A stretch of 64,000 nt of DNA from Gelidibacter salicanalis (lineage in GTDB: Bacteria > Bacteroidota > Bacteroidia > Flavobacteriales > Flavobacteriaceae), in contig NZ_VORX01000010.1 of assembly GCF_007997285.1 (NCBI RefSeq), forward strand, positions 1 through 64,000, given 5' to 3'. The notes below the pieces were generated by a model that searched no databases, had not been told where the DNA came from, and saw nothing but the letters and a program-made list of their open reading frames with translations. A program made the position numbers and the translations under genes. Of this stretch, positions 36,029-45,238 are shown piece by piece. Positions within the stretch are counted from its first letter, which is position 1. Each line of letters opens with the position of its first letter.

Positions 36029-37288
36029 TTAAAGAGTTTTGAAATTATCTGTATTAAACAGAGTTGGCGTTAATTCAAACAACTCTAAGTCGAAGTAGGT
36101 AATGGCAGCAATAACATGATCAAAGATATCTGACATAATGTATTCATAATTAACCCAACGCTTATCGCTACTAAAGGCGTATACTTCCAATGGAATGCCT
36201 TGAGAAGTGGGTTCCAATTGCCGTACCATGATGGTCATCTCTTTATTAATACCAGAATGACGTTCTATATAGGTTTGAATGTATTTTCTGAACACTCCTA
36301 AGTTGGTCAGGTTTCTACCATTTATTAAGGTTGTTTTATCAACATTATTAGACGCGTTGTACTCTAGCAATTCCTTTTGTTTGGTGCTCAAATAAGCTGA
36401 AATGAGTTCGATTTTCTTAAGATTTTCTATTTCATCATCTTTTAAATAATGAACACTCTTTGATTTAATTAAAATAGAGCGTTTGATACGACGTCCTCCA
36501 GAAGATTGCATCCCGCGCCAATTTTTGAACGATTCTGATATGATGGCATAGGTTGGAATGTTGGTAATGGTCATGTCAAAGTTTTGCACTTGTACGGTAG
36601 ACAGGTTTATTTCAATGACATCGCCATCCGCGCCATATTTATCCATGGTAATCCAATCTCCAATTCTCAGAGTATCGTTAATGGCTACCTGAATACTTGC
36701 CACGAAACCTAATATGGTATCCTTAAAAATCAATAATAAAATGGCGGAAGCGGCACCAATGGTGGTGAAAAACTTTAAAAAGGATAAGTTAATAAGCGCT
36801 GCAAGAATAGAGGCAACCCCGATAACCCAAACAAAGAGCATCACGACCTGAATATAACTATCAATGGGTTTATCTCTTAAGCGAGGCAAAGTTTTAAAGT
36901 AGGATTCTAAACTTCTGAGCACACTACGCACAATCCAAATGGTTAGTAAAATACCATATACTTTCAGGACGATAATGAAAAATGCCTGAAATTTTGGAAA
37001 GTCATAAAACACGACCGGAAACAATTTAATGGTTAAGAACAAGGGCACCAAATGTGCTAAATTACGCGGTGCCTTATGACTCACTAAAAAATCATCGAAC
37101 TGAGTGCTGGAGCGTGTGGCAAACCTATTGAACGCCTGAACCAATATTTTTCGGGTTAATAAATCTGATATGAAAATGATCACCCCTAAAATGAGAAATA
37201 AGGTGAGCATGTTCAACAACGTGGCCCACCAGTCAGTCAGTCCAAGTTCAAGATAATAATCGCAAAAAATATGGCTGAATTCCGACAT
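36029..37288 (-). CDS. MscS-family channel with extra N-terminal helices (YbdG-like), copy 2
   Basis: A 419-residue protein with about five TM segments (near 25-45, 70-90, 95-115, 140-165 and 168-190). The last is a pore helix (TTIGAASAILLLIFKDTILG) leading to NDTLRIGDWITM and the beta domain. The long C-terminal cytoplasmic part (RRIKRSILIKSKSVHYLKDD) is of the YbdG kind. It overlaps the upstream DUF3817 gene by one base (TAATG), so the two are coupled. Confidence 0.9.
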   Translation of the reverse strand: MSEFSHIFCDYYLELGLTDWWATLLNMLTLFLILGVIIFISDLLTRKILVQAFNRFATRSSTQFDDFLVSHKAPRNLAHLVPLFLTIKLFPVVFYDFPKFQAFFIIVLKVYGILLTIWIVRSVLRSLESYFKTLPRLRDKPIDSYIQVVMLFVWVIGVASILAALINLSFLKFFTTIGAASAILLLIFKDTILGFVASIQVAINDTLRIGDWITMDKYGADGDVIEINLSTVQVQNFDMTITNIPTYAIISESFKNWRGMQSSGGRRIKRSILIKSKSVHYLKDDEIENLKKIELISAYLSTKQKELLEYNASNNVDKTTLINGRNLTNLGVFRKYIQTYIERHSGINKEMTIMVRQLEPTSQGIPLEVYAFSSDKRWVNYEYIMSDIFDHVIAAITYFDLELFELTPTLFNTDNFKTL

Positions 37289-37584
37289 TAGGCGGTGCGG
37301 TTTAAATATTTACGTTCAATGTAGAATGTTGCAAAAGGTATTAAAGAAGCTAACAATACAATTCCCAAGGTTTTAAAAGACCATTTAAATTTAGAACCTA
37401 CCAAAAGTGCCAAAAGCACATAGGCTATAAATAATAACCCGTGGGCCATACCAATGGGGTAAAGTAAAGTCTTGTAAATTTCCGGTTGGAAAGGTTTTAC
37501 CAATAACATGTTGCCAAACAATACTAAGTAGGAAATTCCTTCTAAAACGGCAACAATTTTGAAGCTCTTTAACAGTGTAAACAT
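37288..37584 (-). CDS. DUF3817 domain-containing membrane protein
   Basis: A 98-residue protein with three TM segments. It carries the DUF3817 features FKIVAVLEGISYLVLFG, YPIGMAHGLLFIAYVLLA and FATFYIERKYL. The function of the family is unknown. A TATTTTTG promoter-like element lies upstream (37603-37610, minus strand). It is co-transcribed with the MscS gene. Confidence 0.85.
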   Translation of the reverse strand: MFTLLKSFKIVAVLEGISYLVLFGNMLLVKPFQPEIYKTLLYPIGMAHGLLFIAYVLLALLVGSKFKWSFKTLGIVLLASLIPFATFYIERKYLNRTA

Positions 37585-37602
37585 GGTGATTTAAATTTTA
37601 TG

Positions 37603-37610
37603 CAAAAATA
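37603..37610 (-). promoter_or_regulatory. TAnnTTTG -7 element for DUF3817-mscS
   Basis: Minus-strand TATTTTTG, 18 nt before the DUF3817 ATG. No good -33 TTG is seen. Confidence 0.35.
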
Positions 37611-37716
37611 CCTATGTTATCCTGTATAAGCTAATTTTTTAAGGTGAGATTTTAATTGCTGAATGTTGCCGTTTTGGTATTGATTTATAAAGTTTAAGCT
37701 CGATATTTAGAAGTTT

Positions 37717-38178
37717 TTACGATTGATTTTCCGATAAATACAACCACTCAAAATGATCTTCATTTTTTAATGATTTGATACGGGTAAATCCATTTTTAAT
37801 GTAAAACTGGTGCAAGCGATTCTCTTCAGTTAAGAGGAAATATTTTTCGTGAGACTCGGCTTTCTTTAATTGACTAAGCCAATACGAGCCTAAATTGTTA
37901 CTGCGCTTGTGTTTGGCAATCCAAATAAAGCCAAGGTATAAATAGTCTTTGCTGAACCAATAATTGGCTTCATCTTCAAAATAAGTAAAGTTAGGCGGGC
38001 AAGCAGAAAACATGATGCCCCCACCAATAATTACATCATCTTCTTCAATGACATAAATTTTGGCTACCGATTCATAATCTTTCCAAAAAGGCGCAATTTC
38101 TTTTTGCCATTCTGAAGGTAACATATCAAAGAACTGTTGTGGTTCTGAATTTAATTGTCTAAACGAGAGGGATTCCAT
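37717..38178 (-). CDS. GNAT-family N-acetyltransferase
   Basis: A 153-residue protein of GNAT length. VIEEDDVIIGGGIMF is the central strand pair. LYLGFIWIAKHKRSNNLGSYWL matches motif A, where acetyl-CoA binds, though the usual Q/R-x-x-G-x-G/A loop is only partly kept. A late LHQFYIKNGFTRI fits motif B. Substrate unknown. Confidence 0.78.
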   Translation of the reverse strand: MESLSFRQLNSEPQQFFDMLPSEWQKEIAPFWKDYESVAKIYVIEEDDVIIGGGIMFSACPPNFTYFEDEANYWFSKDYLYLGFIWIAKHKRSNNLGSYWLSQLKKAESHEKYFLLTEENRLHQFYIKNGFTRIKSLKNEDHFEWLYLSENQS

Positions 38179-38241
38179 GATTAAAGTTTAATGCGTTTCA
38201 AAATTATGGTTATAAAGTTAGAAAATTTGTGGCGATTCAGA

Positions 38242-39537
38242 TTATAAAAGACCCCAAGACCATAATCGGTCTGAATCTTCAAACCATCTATCGCCAATGT
38301 CGGTTCTGTAATACCCATTATTGACAATAACATTGCTGATTCGATTATTCATCATTTTTTGGGCATCTTTCATAGTGATGCCAGTTCCGGTTACTAAAAG
38401 GGCTATACCAGTGTTTCCCGTAATCAGCCATTCCTCATTAACCTTCTTAAGATGCATGGGGTGAATGCCTTCCTTAAGATCCTTACGAAACACGACTACA
38501 GCATCCTTTGAAAACAGTTCAAAAGTCTTTTTGTCGTTATAAGGAAAGGGTGGCACAACTATAAATGCCCCAACTTGAAAACCTTTTTTTGTCGTAATTT
38601 TAAAGTTTTGGCCTGTGGCCACTTTATAAAGTAATTCTCCTATAGGTTCATTGATTCCTGCTCGCTGAATGAATATTTGCGGAAAGCCAAAACGCGAGGT
38701 AAATTCCAGTGGATATATGCCATTACCATTTACGATACAATTGATATCAATGTGGCCAACAAATTTCTGTTTGGCCAAAGAAGGTTCAAATTTTAATAAG
38801 GTGGCATCAAAAACAGGGGACTGGTTTACCCAAAACATGCTGGACCCCATTTCTCCTGTAGATACCCCCAATTCTTTTGGGAAAAGCTTTTTATGTTCAA
38901 ATGTGACATTTATGGGTTTTATAAATTCTTTGCCGTTAAAGAAAGCAGAAACTGATATTTCTACCCCTTTCACTTTCTTTTGAAGTTGAAAATTTCCAAA
39001 ATCATCGCCCCACGATTTATCATAAGCTTTTAACACGCGAATAACGTCAAGCCCTTCATCATCACTTCCTACAAATAAAAGTTGCTTTAGTTCTTGTGTT
39101 TCACCTGAAGGTTTGATCACATAGGCATCCGGATTCTTTTCAACGTAGGCAATAGCATCTTGAAAGCTCACAAACTCTTTAAAGGGTAGCGTTTTTATTT
39201 TGTGTTTTTGAAGTTCCTTTTGGCCGTAGTTGCGGTCCAATTCAAGAAGATCTGTATAGGCACTTCCGCCAAATACGACTTTGCCAGCGGCGCGTAATTC
39301 TGTACATTCCTTGCCAAAGCCAGTGTAGTCAAAAATGAGAATGTCCGCCCAATCTACGTGTTTTTTCCAATCTCTAACTTTTGTAACGAAGCCAGTGCCA
39401 ATTTCTCGCGATGGCTTGTCCTCAATATAAAGTTTAACATCGTGACCTTCGTTTTTTGTGGCATAAGCGATGTCTAGAATTTCTCCCCAACGAGAGATAA
39501 AAAGAAAGTTTTTAGGTAAGCTATTGTGCTTTTTCAA
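38242..39537 (-). CDS. ATP-grasp protein related to phosphoribosylamine-glycine ligase (PurD-like)
   Basis: A 431-residue protein with an N-terminal Rossmann-like part (NFLFISRWGEILDIAYA). An ATP-grasp core follows (YVIKPSGETQELKQLLFVG, VEISVSAFFNGKEF, GSSMFW), then YPLEFTSRFGFPQIFIQR and a C-terminal domain like PurD. It differs from canonical PurD in its start and is not in a purine cluster, so I do not give it that symbol. It ligates an acid and an amine using ATP; the substrates are unknown. Confidence 0.75.
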   Translation of the reverse strand: MKKHNSLPKNFLFISRWGEILDIAYATKNEGHDVKLYIEDKPSREIGTGFVTKVRDWKKHVDWADILIFDYTGFGKECTELRAAGKVVFGGSAYTDLLELDRNYGQKELQKHKIKTLPFKEFVSFQDAIAYVEKNPDAYVIKPSGETQELKQLLFVGSDDEGLDVIRVLKAYDKSWGDDFGNFQLQKKVKGVEISVSAFFNGKEFIKPINVTFEHKKLFPKELGVSTGEMGSSMFWVNQSPVFDATLLKFEPSLAKQKFVGHIDINCIVNGNGIYPLEFTSRFGFPQIFIQRAGINEPIGELLYKVATGQNFKITTKKGFQVGAFIVVPPFPYNDKKTFELFSKDAVVVFRKDLKEGIHPMHLKKVNEEWLITGNTGIALLVTGTGITMKDAQKMMNNRISNVIVNNGYYRTDIGDRWFEDSDRLWSWGLL

Positions 39538-39618
39538 GGGGTTGCTGAGATGAATTAAGTTCTACGAAATTACTTAATTTTTTGTCTCAAAATTTAATTT
39601 AATCAGCAATTTATAAAT

Positions 39619-39650
39619 AAAAAAGACTGTCATTTCTAACAGTCTTTTTT
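39619..39650 (-). terminator. Terminator after the OmpA-family gene
   Basis: A perfect 12-bp stem (AAAAAAGACTGT with ACAGTCTTTTTT) and 8-nt loop, with T runs for either direction. It separates the ompA-like gene from the PurD-like gene on the minus strand. Confidence 0.88.
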
Positions 39651-39679
39651 GAGGATTAATTAATTATAAATCGTTAGGA

Positions 39680-40507
39680 TTATTCTTCTGTACCCATTAA
39701 GGCAAAGAATTTATCCAAGTTTGGAAGAATCACAATACGTGTTCTTCTGTTTTTCGATCTATTATCATTAGTGTCGTTTTCAGCAATTGGCTTAAATGAA
39801 CTTCTACCAGCTGCAATCATCTTTTCAGGAGCAACACCATAATCATCTTGTAATTTTCTTACTACTGACGTGGCACGCAATACACTTAAATCCCAGTTGT
39901 CTGCAATTTTACTTGTACGGATGCTTCTGGCATCAGTATGACCTTCAACCATCACTTCAACGCTTGGTTCAGAATTGATCACATTAGCCAATTTTTGCAA
40001 GATGTCATTTGCTTTGTTACTCACTTTATAACTAGCAGTGTTAAATAACATTTTATCAGAAATTGAAATCATCACAACAGTTTCGTTGATGTCAATTGAG
40101 ATATCTTCATCTTCATTAAGATTATCCATAGACTTATTCAAATTATAGGACAAAGCAAGATTCATTGAATCTTTCAAGGTTTTTGCTTCAGAAAGTTTCG
40201 CTTGATCAACATTTCGCAAGGTTTTACGCATTGCTTTTTTAGTGTCATTGGAAATTACCGCAACGTTATCAACATTTACAAGCATTGCATCGTTTGCTTC
40301 TGTTAATGAATTGATTTTTTTATTATAACTATCAACTCTTGCCTGAATCGCATCAAATTTAGCTTCAAGATCTTCTTTCTCTACTCTTGTTTTGGTGAGT
40401 TCGCTTTTAATTTGACCGTTTTCTTGCTCTAGGGCAACATATTTCTTTTTAGAAACACATGAGGTAAACATCATGACGGTGAATACTGCAATTGAAATTT
40501 TTTTCAT
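39680..40507 (-). CDS. OmpA/MotB-family lipoprotein with coiled coil
   Basis: A 275-residue lipoprotein. The lipobox (FTSC, Cys at about residue 17) is followed by a coiled-coil region (about 25-75, YVALEQENGQIKSELTKTRV). A C-terminal OmpA domain (about 150-260) has the usual VEVMVEGHTDARS and NRSKNRRTRIVI. It likely joins the outer membrane to peptidoglycan. It differs from the glycine-zipper OmpA at 35267. Confidence 0.9.
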   Translation of the reverse strand: MKKISIAVFTVMMFTSCVSKKKYVALEQENGQIKSELTKTRVEKEDLEAKFDAIQARVDSYNKKINSLTEANDAMLVNVDNVAVISNDTKKAMRKTLRNVDQAKLSEAKTLKDSMNLALSYNLNKSMDNLNEDEDISIDINETVVMISISDKMLFNTASYKVSNKANDILQKLANVINSEPSVEVMVEGHTDARSIRTSKIADNWDLSVLRATSVVRKLQDDYGVAPEKMIAAGRSSFKPIAENDTNDNRSKNRRTRIVILPNLDKFFALMGTEE

Positions 40508-40723
40508 AATTTTAAATTTATCGGTTTAGTATATGTACGGACGTCTATGCCTTCTAGACGTTATACTCGCTCATATTTTTGATTATTTTAACATATAAAT
40601 CCTGTTATCACAACAGTATCTGTGGGTTAAGGGTAAAGCTTTTATTTGATTTTTTGGGTGTTCATCTACCATGAGGAGTCGTGTAAACAATCATCTGTTC
40701 TCCCGGTTCAAATTATGTATTGA

Positions 40724-41635
40724 TTACTTGAGTGTTTTTTCATCAGTTAAGGAATCACGTTCCAGACGCACTGGAAATCCTTTCTCGCCACCATACAATT
40801 TTATTTCCTGGATATCGGCAGGTAGATAATAGCCATTTTCCTCTAAAGCTTCTTTCACATTCCTTACAACATTTCCTTTGGTGATTAAGGCCATTCTTCT
40901 AAAATCTTTGGTATCGACCCAAAAAAAGACTTTGAGGTTGACCGTACTGGTGGCCAATTCATCTTCAATCACAAAATTGACGTGTTCATCATCCTCTATA
41001 ACGTTAGGTTCTCTTCGCAAGGCATCCATTATGGTCTGTTTAGCGCCCACAATATTGTCTTCATAAGCAATACCAATTATAAAGTTCCATCTAAAGAAAC
41101 CATCTTCCGTAAAATTGGTTACCGGTTTGGTCAGGACATCGCTATTAGGAATGTACACGTCTTTTCCGTCAAACGTTTTTAATTTGGTATACCTAAATTC
41201 TAAATTTTTGACCTTTCCAAAATTCTCACCAATCTCAACGGTATCATCCACATCAAAAGGACGATTAAACGCCAAAATTACTCCGGCAATAAAATTTTCG
41301 CCAATATCTTTAAACGCAAATCCTAAAACTAACGCACTAGCGCCAGCCGCGGTTAAAATGGCGGTGGCAATACCACCTAAACCCGCAGATTTTAAAGCAA
41401 TCATAATGGCAAAAATGATCAGAACATATTTTATGGCTTGGCCTAAAAACTTGCTCATTAACGGATCATGGGTTCTAGCCGAAATCCGTTTTCGAGCAAA
41501 TTGTCCAATCCATTTGGCAATGAGAGATCCTAACACTACAATTAAAACTCCAACGCCAATGCCCGGGAGTTGGTCTATTATATTATTGTAAAAGTTAATG
41601 AACGATTCGGTTACTGTTTTTGTATCGTATTGCAT
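40724..41635 (-). CDS. MscS-family mechanosensitive channel, copy 3
   Basis: A 303-residue protein with three TM segments (about 20-40, 62-80 and 85-115). TM3 has TAILTAAGASALVLGFAFKD followed by NFIAGVILAFNRPFDVDDTVE. The beta domain has VKNLEFRYTKLKTFDGKDVYIPN, and a C-terminal alpha/beta domain follows. It is closest in plan to classical MscS. It lies downstream of a stress-like hydrophilic protein gene, with a perfect inverted repeat between them. Confidence 0.92.
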   Translation of the reverse strand: MQYDTKTVTESFINFYNNIIDQLPGIGVGVLIVVLGSLIAKWIGQFARKRISARTHDPLMSKFLGQAIKYVLIIFAIMIALKSAGLGGIATAILTAAGASALVLGFAFKDIGENFIAGVILAFNRPFDVDDTVEIGENFGKVKNLEFRYTKLKTFDGKDVYIPNSDVLTKPVTNFTEDGFFRWNFIIGIAYEDNIVGAKQTIMDALRREPNVIEDDEHVNFVIEDELATSTVNLKVFFWVDTKDFRRMALITKGNVVRNVKEALEENGYYLPADIQEIKLYGGEKGFPVRLERDSLTDEKTLK

Positions 41636-41662
41636 AGGTGGGTTTAAAAGAACGTATTATGA

Positions 41663-41705
41663 AATGTGTTGCAGGCCTATACCAGTTATTTGCCTGCAAC
41701 ACATT
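41663..41705. repeat. Perfect 14-bp inverted repeat upstream of mscS copy 3
   Basis: AATGTGTTGCAGGC (41663-41676) and GCCTGCAACACATT (41692-41705) are exact complements around a 15-nt loop. It lies 28 nt before the mscS ATG and just after the stop of the preceding gene. It has no T run, so it may be a regulatory or processing hairpin rather than a terminator. Confidence 0.75.
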
Positions 41706-41714
41706 GCTTATTGT

Positions 41715-42029
41715 TTAGTCTATCTCCGTAGGATCGGTTTCTTCTAAATGGTCGTTTCCTGGTCCACCTTGACTGTAAAGTTGATTCTCTTCGTCTTTTA
41801 ATTTCTTTCTAGAGCGGTCTTCAGGTAAGGTTCTTCCGGGTATATCTAAATCTGTGCCCTCAAAATCTACAGGTTGCGATCTATTGGACTCATCCAATAG
41901 GGCATCGTCACCACCATCTGTTCTCAAATTTCTGTTTTTATCACCTAAAATGTCCTTGTCGTGCTCAGTGATGTCAGAATTGTAGGTGTGCTTTTCTGAG
42001 TTGTTTTTTTTCTTATTTGTGTCCATCAT
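41715..42029 (-). CDS. Small hydrophilic, probably disordered protein
   Basis: A 104-residue protein almost entirely of charged and polar residues (MDTNKKKNNSEKHTYNSD, LRTDGGDDALLDESN, LPEDRSRKKLKDEENQLY). There is no hydrophobic core. It resembles hydrophilin- or stress-type proteins, but no family is named. ATGs at 42029 and 42026 are both possible starts. It may be co-transcribed with mscS copy 3. Confidence 0.65.
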   Translation of the reverse strand: MMDTNKKKNNSEKHTYNSDITEHDKDILGDKNRNLRTDGGDDALLDESNRSQPVDFEGTDLDIPGRTLPEDRSRKKLKDEENQLYSQGGPGNDHLEETDPTEID

Positions 42030-42374
42030 ATAATGTTTTAAAAGTTCAAGTCATAAGGTAGGTGTGTTTCGTTTTAACATTTAACCGTTTCGGAATTAAT
42101 CTTAATCCGATAAAAAATACGTGCTATTCATTATGCTATTTTGAGATGAGTCCAGTTTTAATCGACTTGCATCAAGGTGTTAGCACTATCAGCTGTATTT
42201 TTGGAAATGTCTGATTCCTCAATTTGGTTTAAAAATGATTACTTGCCAGATGTTAGTCCCCAGGTGAGCTTTAAAATTGCCAACAACTAGCTTATTTATT
42301 TTATGAGAACACAATATAAATGGATGTTTATGTTGAGGACAATACCTAAGCGTTTCACCTAAATCATCGAGACT
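42030..42374. other. Intergenic region before the electrophile cluster
   Basis: No intact gene is present. On the minus strand a 24-codon stretch with no start (ending KNTADSANTLMQVD, around 42160-42235) may be a remnant or chance. I see no clear promoter motif. Confidence 0.3.
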
Positions 42375-42686
42375 ATGAAGCATATAAGCTTATTTATCTG
42401 AGTAAAATCAAAACCGAAATCCTCTTAACATGTTGCCCAATTATTAGAAAAAGCAGTAAATATGGTCAAAAATGAGATGCACATACTAACCTGTTATAGC
42501 TTTAGAACTGACAAAGATACCTTCGGGATTTTTGATACTTTTAATGATGAAAATGGGAGGGAAGCGCATTTGCAAGGTGCCTTACTGCAATTACTTAGAG
42601 ACAAGACTGAAGAATTACTTATTGGTCCACCAGATATTGAAAAAATTCAAATTTTGTCGGCTAAAGAATTTAAAACTATAGATTAA
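42375..42686 (+). pseudogene. ABM-family small monooxygenase, broken by two stop codons
   Basis: From the ATG at 42375 one frame runs 104 codons to the TAA at 42684-42686, the usual length of this family, but with TGA at 42399-42401 and TAA at 42426-42428. Read through, the N-terminus is MKHISLFI-stop-VKSKPKSS-stop-HVAQLLEKAV. That lines up with the normal start of putative quinol monooxygenases. The intact rest has DTFGIFDTFNDENGREAHLQ, LLIGPPDIEKIQIL and SAKEF. A 74-residue fragment could still be made from the ATG at 42462, but it lacks the first strand and helix. It heads the cluster with old yellow enzyme. Confidence 0.8.
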
Positions 42687-42690
42687 AAAG

Positions 42691-43809
42691 ATGTCAAAAC
42701 AACCCTTATTAACGCCTATTACAATTGGCGATTTAGAATTGAAAAATAGAATGGTGATGGCGCCAATGACGCGGAGCCGTGCAGCAAATAAAGGTAATAT
42801 GCCCACTGAAGAGCTGCACGTACCTTACTATACGCAACGGGCAACTGCAGGACTTATTATTACGGAAGGGTCTCAGGTGTCTCCACAAGCAGTGGGCTAT
42901 ATACATACGCCGGGTATCCATACCCAAGCGCAAGTTGACGGTTGGAAGAAAGTCACATCGTCGGTTCATGAGGCAGGCGGACGCATCTTCATCCAGTTAT
43001 GGCATGTAGGCCGCATGTCACATCCAGATTTTCATAATGGCGATCTGCCCTTGGCACCATCTGCTATAAATCCTAATTCAAAGTCTTATACGCCGTCCGG
43101 ATTTAAGGACACCGTAACTCCAAAAGAAATGACTTTGGAAGACATAAAAGTCACGATAGCCGACTTTCAGAATGCCGCAAAAAACGCTGTAGAAGCTGGA
43201 TTTGATGGTGTAGAAATCCATTCATCCAATGGCTATTTGTTTCATCAATTTTTCAATGGGACCAGTAACCAGCGGACGGATAACTACGGAGGAAGTATTG
43301 AAAATAGAGCGCGTTTCTTTTTTGAAACCCTCGAGGCCATCAAACAAGTGATGCCGGAGGATAGAATTGGAGTGCGGTTCAATCCGTCCTTGCATAATAT
43401 TTTCGGAATGACCATGGATGAGAAAACCATTCCTACCTTCGACTATATTATTGAAACCCTTGACAAAGACTATAATTTATCTTATCTTCATCTGTCTGAG
43501 CCATTTAATGATGTTTCCGAGGTGAAATTTGCAGTTACCGATATCGCGAAACACTTTCGCCCTAAATATAAAGGCACTCTAATGATCAGCACTGGTTTTG
43601 ACCAAGAGTCAGGAAATCAGGTCCTAGAAGACGGTGATGCTGACCTCGTGTCCTTCGCTAAACTGTATATTTCAAACCCAGACTTAGTGGGGCGTTTTAG
43701 AGAAAACATAGCCACTACACCATGGGATGAAGCTACGTTTTACACGCAAGGAGAAGAAGGCTACACTACCTACAAAGCAGAAACAAGAACATTAATTCCA
43801 AATATATAA
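42691..43809 (+). CDS. Alkene reductase of the old yellow enzyme family
   Basis: A 372-residue FMN-dependent (beta/alpha)8 enzyme that reduces activated C=C bonds and other electrophiles with NAD(P)H. It has VMAPMTRSRA, QLWHVGRMSHP, the substrate-binding His and Asn in GVEIHSSNGYLFHQF, DNYGGSIENRARF and the late FMN site VSFAKLYISNPDL. It starts 4 nt after the broken ABM gene and 2 nt before the aldehyde dehydrogenase, so it lies in one operon. Confidence 0.93.
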   Translation: MSKQPLLTPITIGDLELKNRMVMAPMTRSRAANKGNMPTEELHVPYYTQRATAGLIITEGSQVSPQAVGYIHTPGIHTQAQVDGWKKVTSSVHEAGGRIFIQLWHVGRMSHPDFHNGDLPLAPSAINPNSKSYTPSGFKDTVTPKEMTLEDIKVTIADFQNAAKNAVEAGFDGVEIHSSNGYLFHQFFNGTSNQRTDNYGGSIENRARFFFETLEAIKQVMPEDRIGVRFNPSLHNIFGMTMDEKTIPTFDYIIETLDKDYNLSYLHLSEPFNDVSEVKFAVTDIAKHFRPKYKGTLMISTGFDQESGNQVLEDGDADLVSFAKLYISNPDLVGRFRENIATTPWDEATFYTQGEEGYTTYKAETRTLIPNI

Positions 43810-43811
43810 TC

Positions 43812-45209
43812 ATGAGTACAACAGATAAAAAAACATTTGCAACAATAAACCCTGCAACTGAGCAGGAAATTAAAACCTATACGTATATGACTACTGAGGT
43901 CGCCTTAAAAGCGGTTGAAGATTGTCATAAAGCATACCTCGAATGGAGAATGACGCCTATAGAAGAGCGGGCCAAGATCATAAAAGCCATCGGTAAGGAA
44001 TTGGATAATCAGAAAGACAAATTAGCGGCATTGATGACTGAAGAAATGGGAAAACTTCTCAAACAAGGCTATCAAGAGATTGAGCTTTGTGCTGGAATTT
44101 GTGAGTTCACCGGCACAGAAGGCATTAATTATCTAAAAGATGAAGAGCGCGAATTGGCTGAGGGCGGAAAAGGCATTGTCAGTTATTCACCAATTGGTGT
44201 TATTTACGGCATCCAACCCTGGAATTTCCCATCGTATCAAGTTATTCGTTACTCCATTGCTAATTTGATGGCAGGGAATGGTGTCCTCTTAAAACACGCT
44301 AAAAATGTTACGGGTTCGGCACTATTGTTACAAGAAATTTACGAAGCAGCAGGACTTCCGAAAGGCTTATTTAAAGCTTTAATTATTGATCATGATCAAT
44401 CTGATGACATTATTGCTCATGAATTGGTCCGTGGTGTTACCCTAACGGGAAGTTCAGAGGCGGGACGGATCATCGCTGAAAAATCAGGCGCGGTGTTAAA
44501 GAAAACAGTTTTAGAATTGGGAAGTAACGATGCCTATCTTGTACTAGACGATGCCGATGTTGCATTGGCGGCAAAAACCTGTGTCCAAGGGCGTGTATAT
44601 AATAATGGAGAAACCTGCGTTTCAGCAAAACGTTTTATCGTGACTGAAAAGGTTTATGATCAATTTAGGGACGCTTTTATTGAAGGCATGAAAGCGATCG
44701 TGACTGGTGATCCTACTGATAAATCTTCTAAAATGGGGCCTTTAGCGCGGAAAGATTTACGTAAAACGCTTCACGAACAGGTGGAGAAAAGTGTTCAAAA
44801 AGGTGCTACTATTAGTCTTGGAGGTGAAATTCCAGAAGGAAAAGGGTATTATTATCCAGCAACCGTTTTAGAAAATGTAACTCCAGGGCAACCGGCTTAT
44901 GATGATGAGCTTTTCGGACCAGTAGCCTCTTTAATTAAGGCCAAGGATAATGAAGACGCCATGCGTATTGCCAATGACAGTCAGTTTGGATTGGGTGGTG
45001 GTATCTTTTCAAAAGACGAGAATAAAGCTATTGAACTGGCTCGTAAACATTTTAATACGGGGATGATCAATATCAATTCCTTCGGCTTGGCAAGACCAAA
45101 CATGCCTTTTGGAGGTATCAAAAATTCAGGATATGGTAGAGAGCACGGCGGTTTCGGTATTCGCGAGTTTGTAAATACCAAAGCGATTTTTGTTCCAAAG
45201 AAAAAATAA
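43812..45209 (+). CDS. NAD(P)-dependent aldehyde (succinate-semialdehyde-type) dehydrogenase
   Basis: A 465-residue protein of the aldehyde dehydrogenase superfamily. It has PWNFPSYQVIRY, TLTGSSEAGRIIAE, the catalytic Glu in LELGSNDAYLVLDDAD, the nucleophile Cys in NNGETCVSAKR and FGPVASLIKA. Residues around the Cys are like those of GabD/YneI-type enzymes. It oxidises an aldehyde to an acid; the precise aldehyde is unknown. It follows the old yellow enzyme by 2 nt. Confidence 0.92.
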   Translation: MSTTDKKTFATINPATEQEIKTYTYMTTEVALKAVEDCHKAYLEWRMTPIEERAKIIKAIGKELDNQKDKLAALMTEEMGKLLKQGYQEIELCAGICEFTGTEGINYLKDEERELAEGGKGIVSYSPIGVIYGIQPWNFPSYQVIRYSIANLMAGNGVLLKHAKNVTGSALLLQEIYEAAGLPKGLFKALIIDHDQSDDIIAHELVRGVTLTGSSEAGRIIAEKSGAVLKKTVLELGSNDAYLVLDDADVALAAKTCVQGRVYNNGETCVSAKRFIVTEKVYDQFRDAFIEGMKAIVTGDPTDKSSKMGPLARKDLRKTLHEQVEKSVQKGATISLGGEIPEGKGYYYPATVLENVTPGQPAYDDELFGPVASLIKAKDNEDAMRIANDSQFGLGGGIFSKDENKAIELARKHFNTGMININSFGLARPNMPFGGIKNSGYGREHGGFGIREFVNTKAIFVPKKK

Positions 45210-45238
45210 ATAGAATAGTAATTAAAAAATAGAACCTT

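Noticed and set aside
42462-42686. Intact 74-residue gene
   Set aside because: Family alignment by eye shows that coding continues upstream through two stop codons, so it is treated as the end of a pseudogene.
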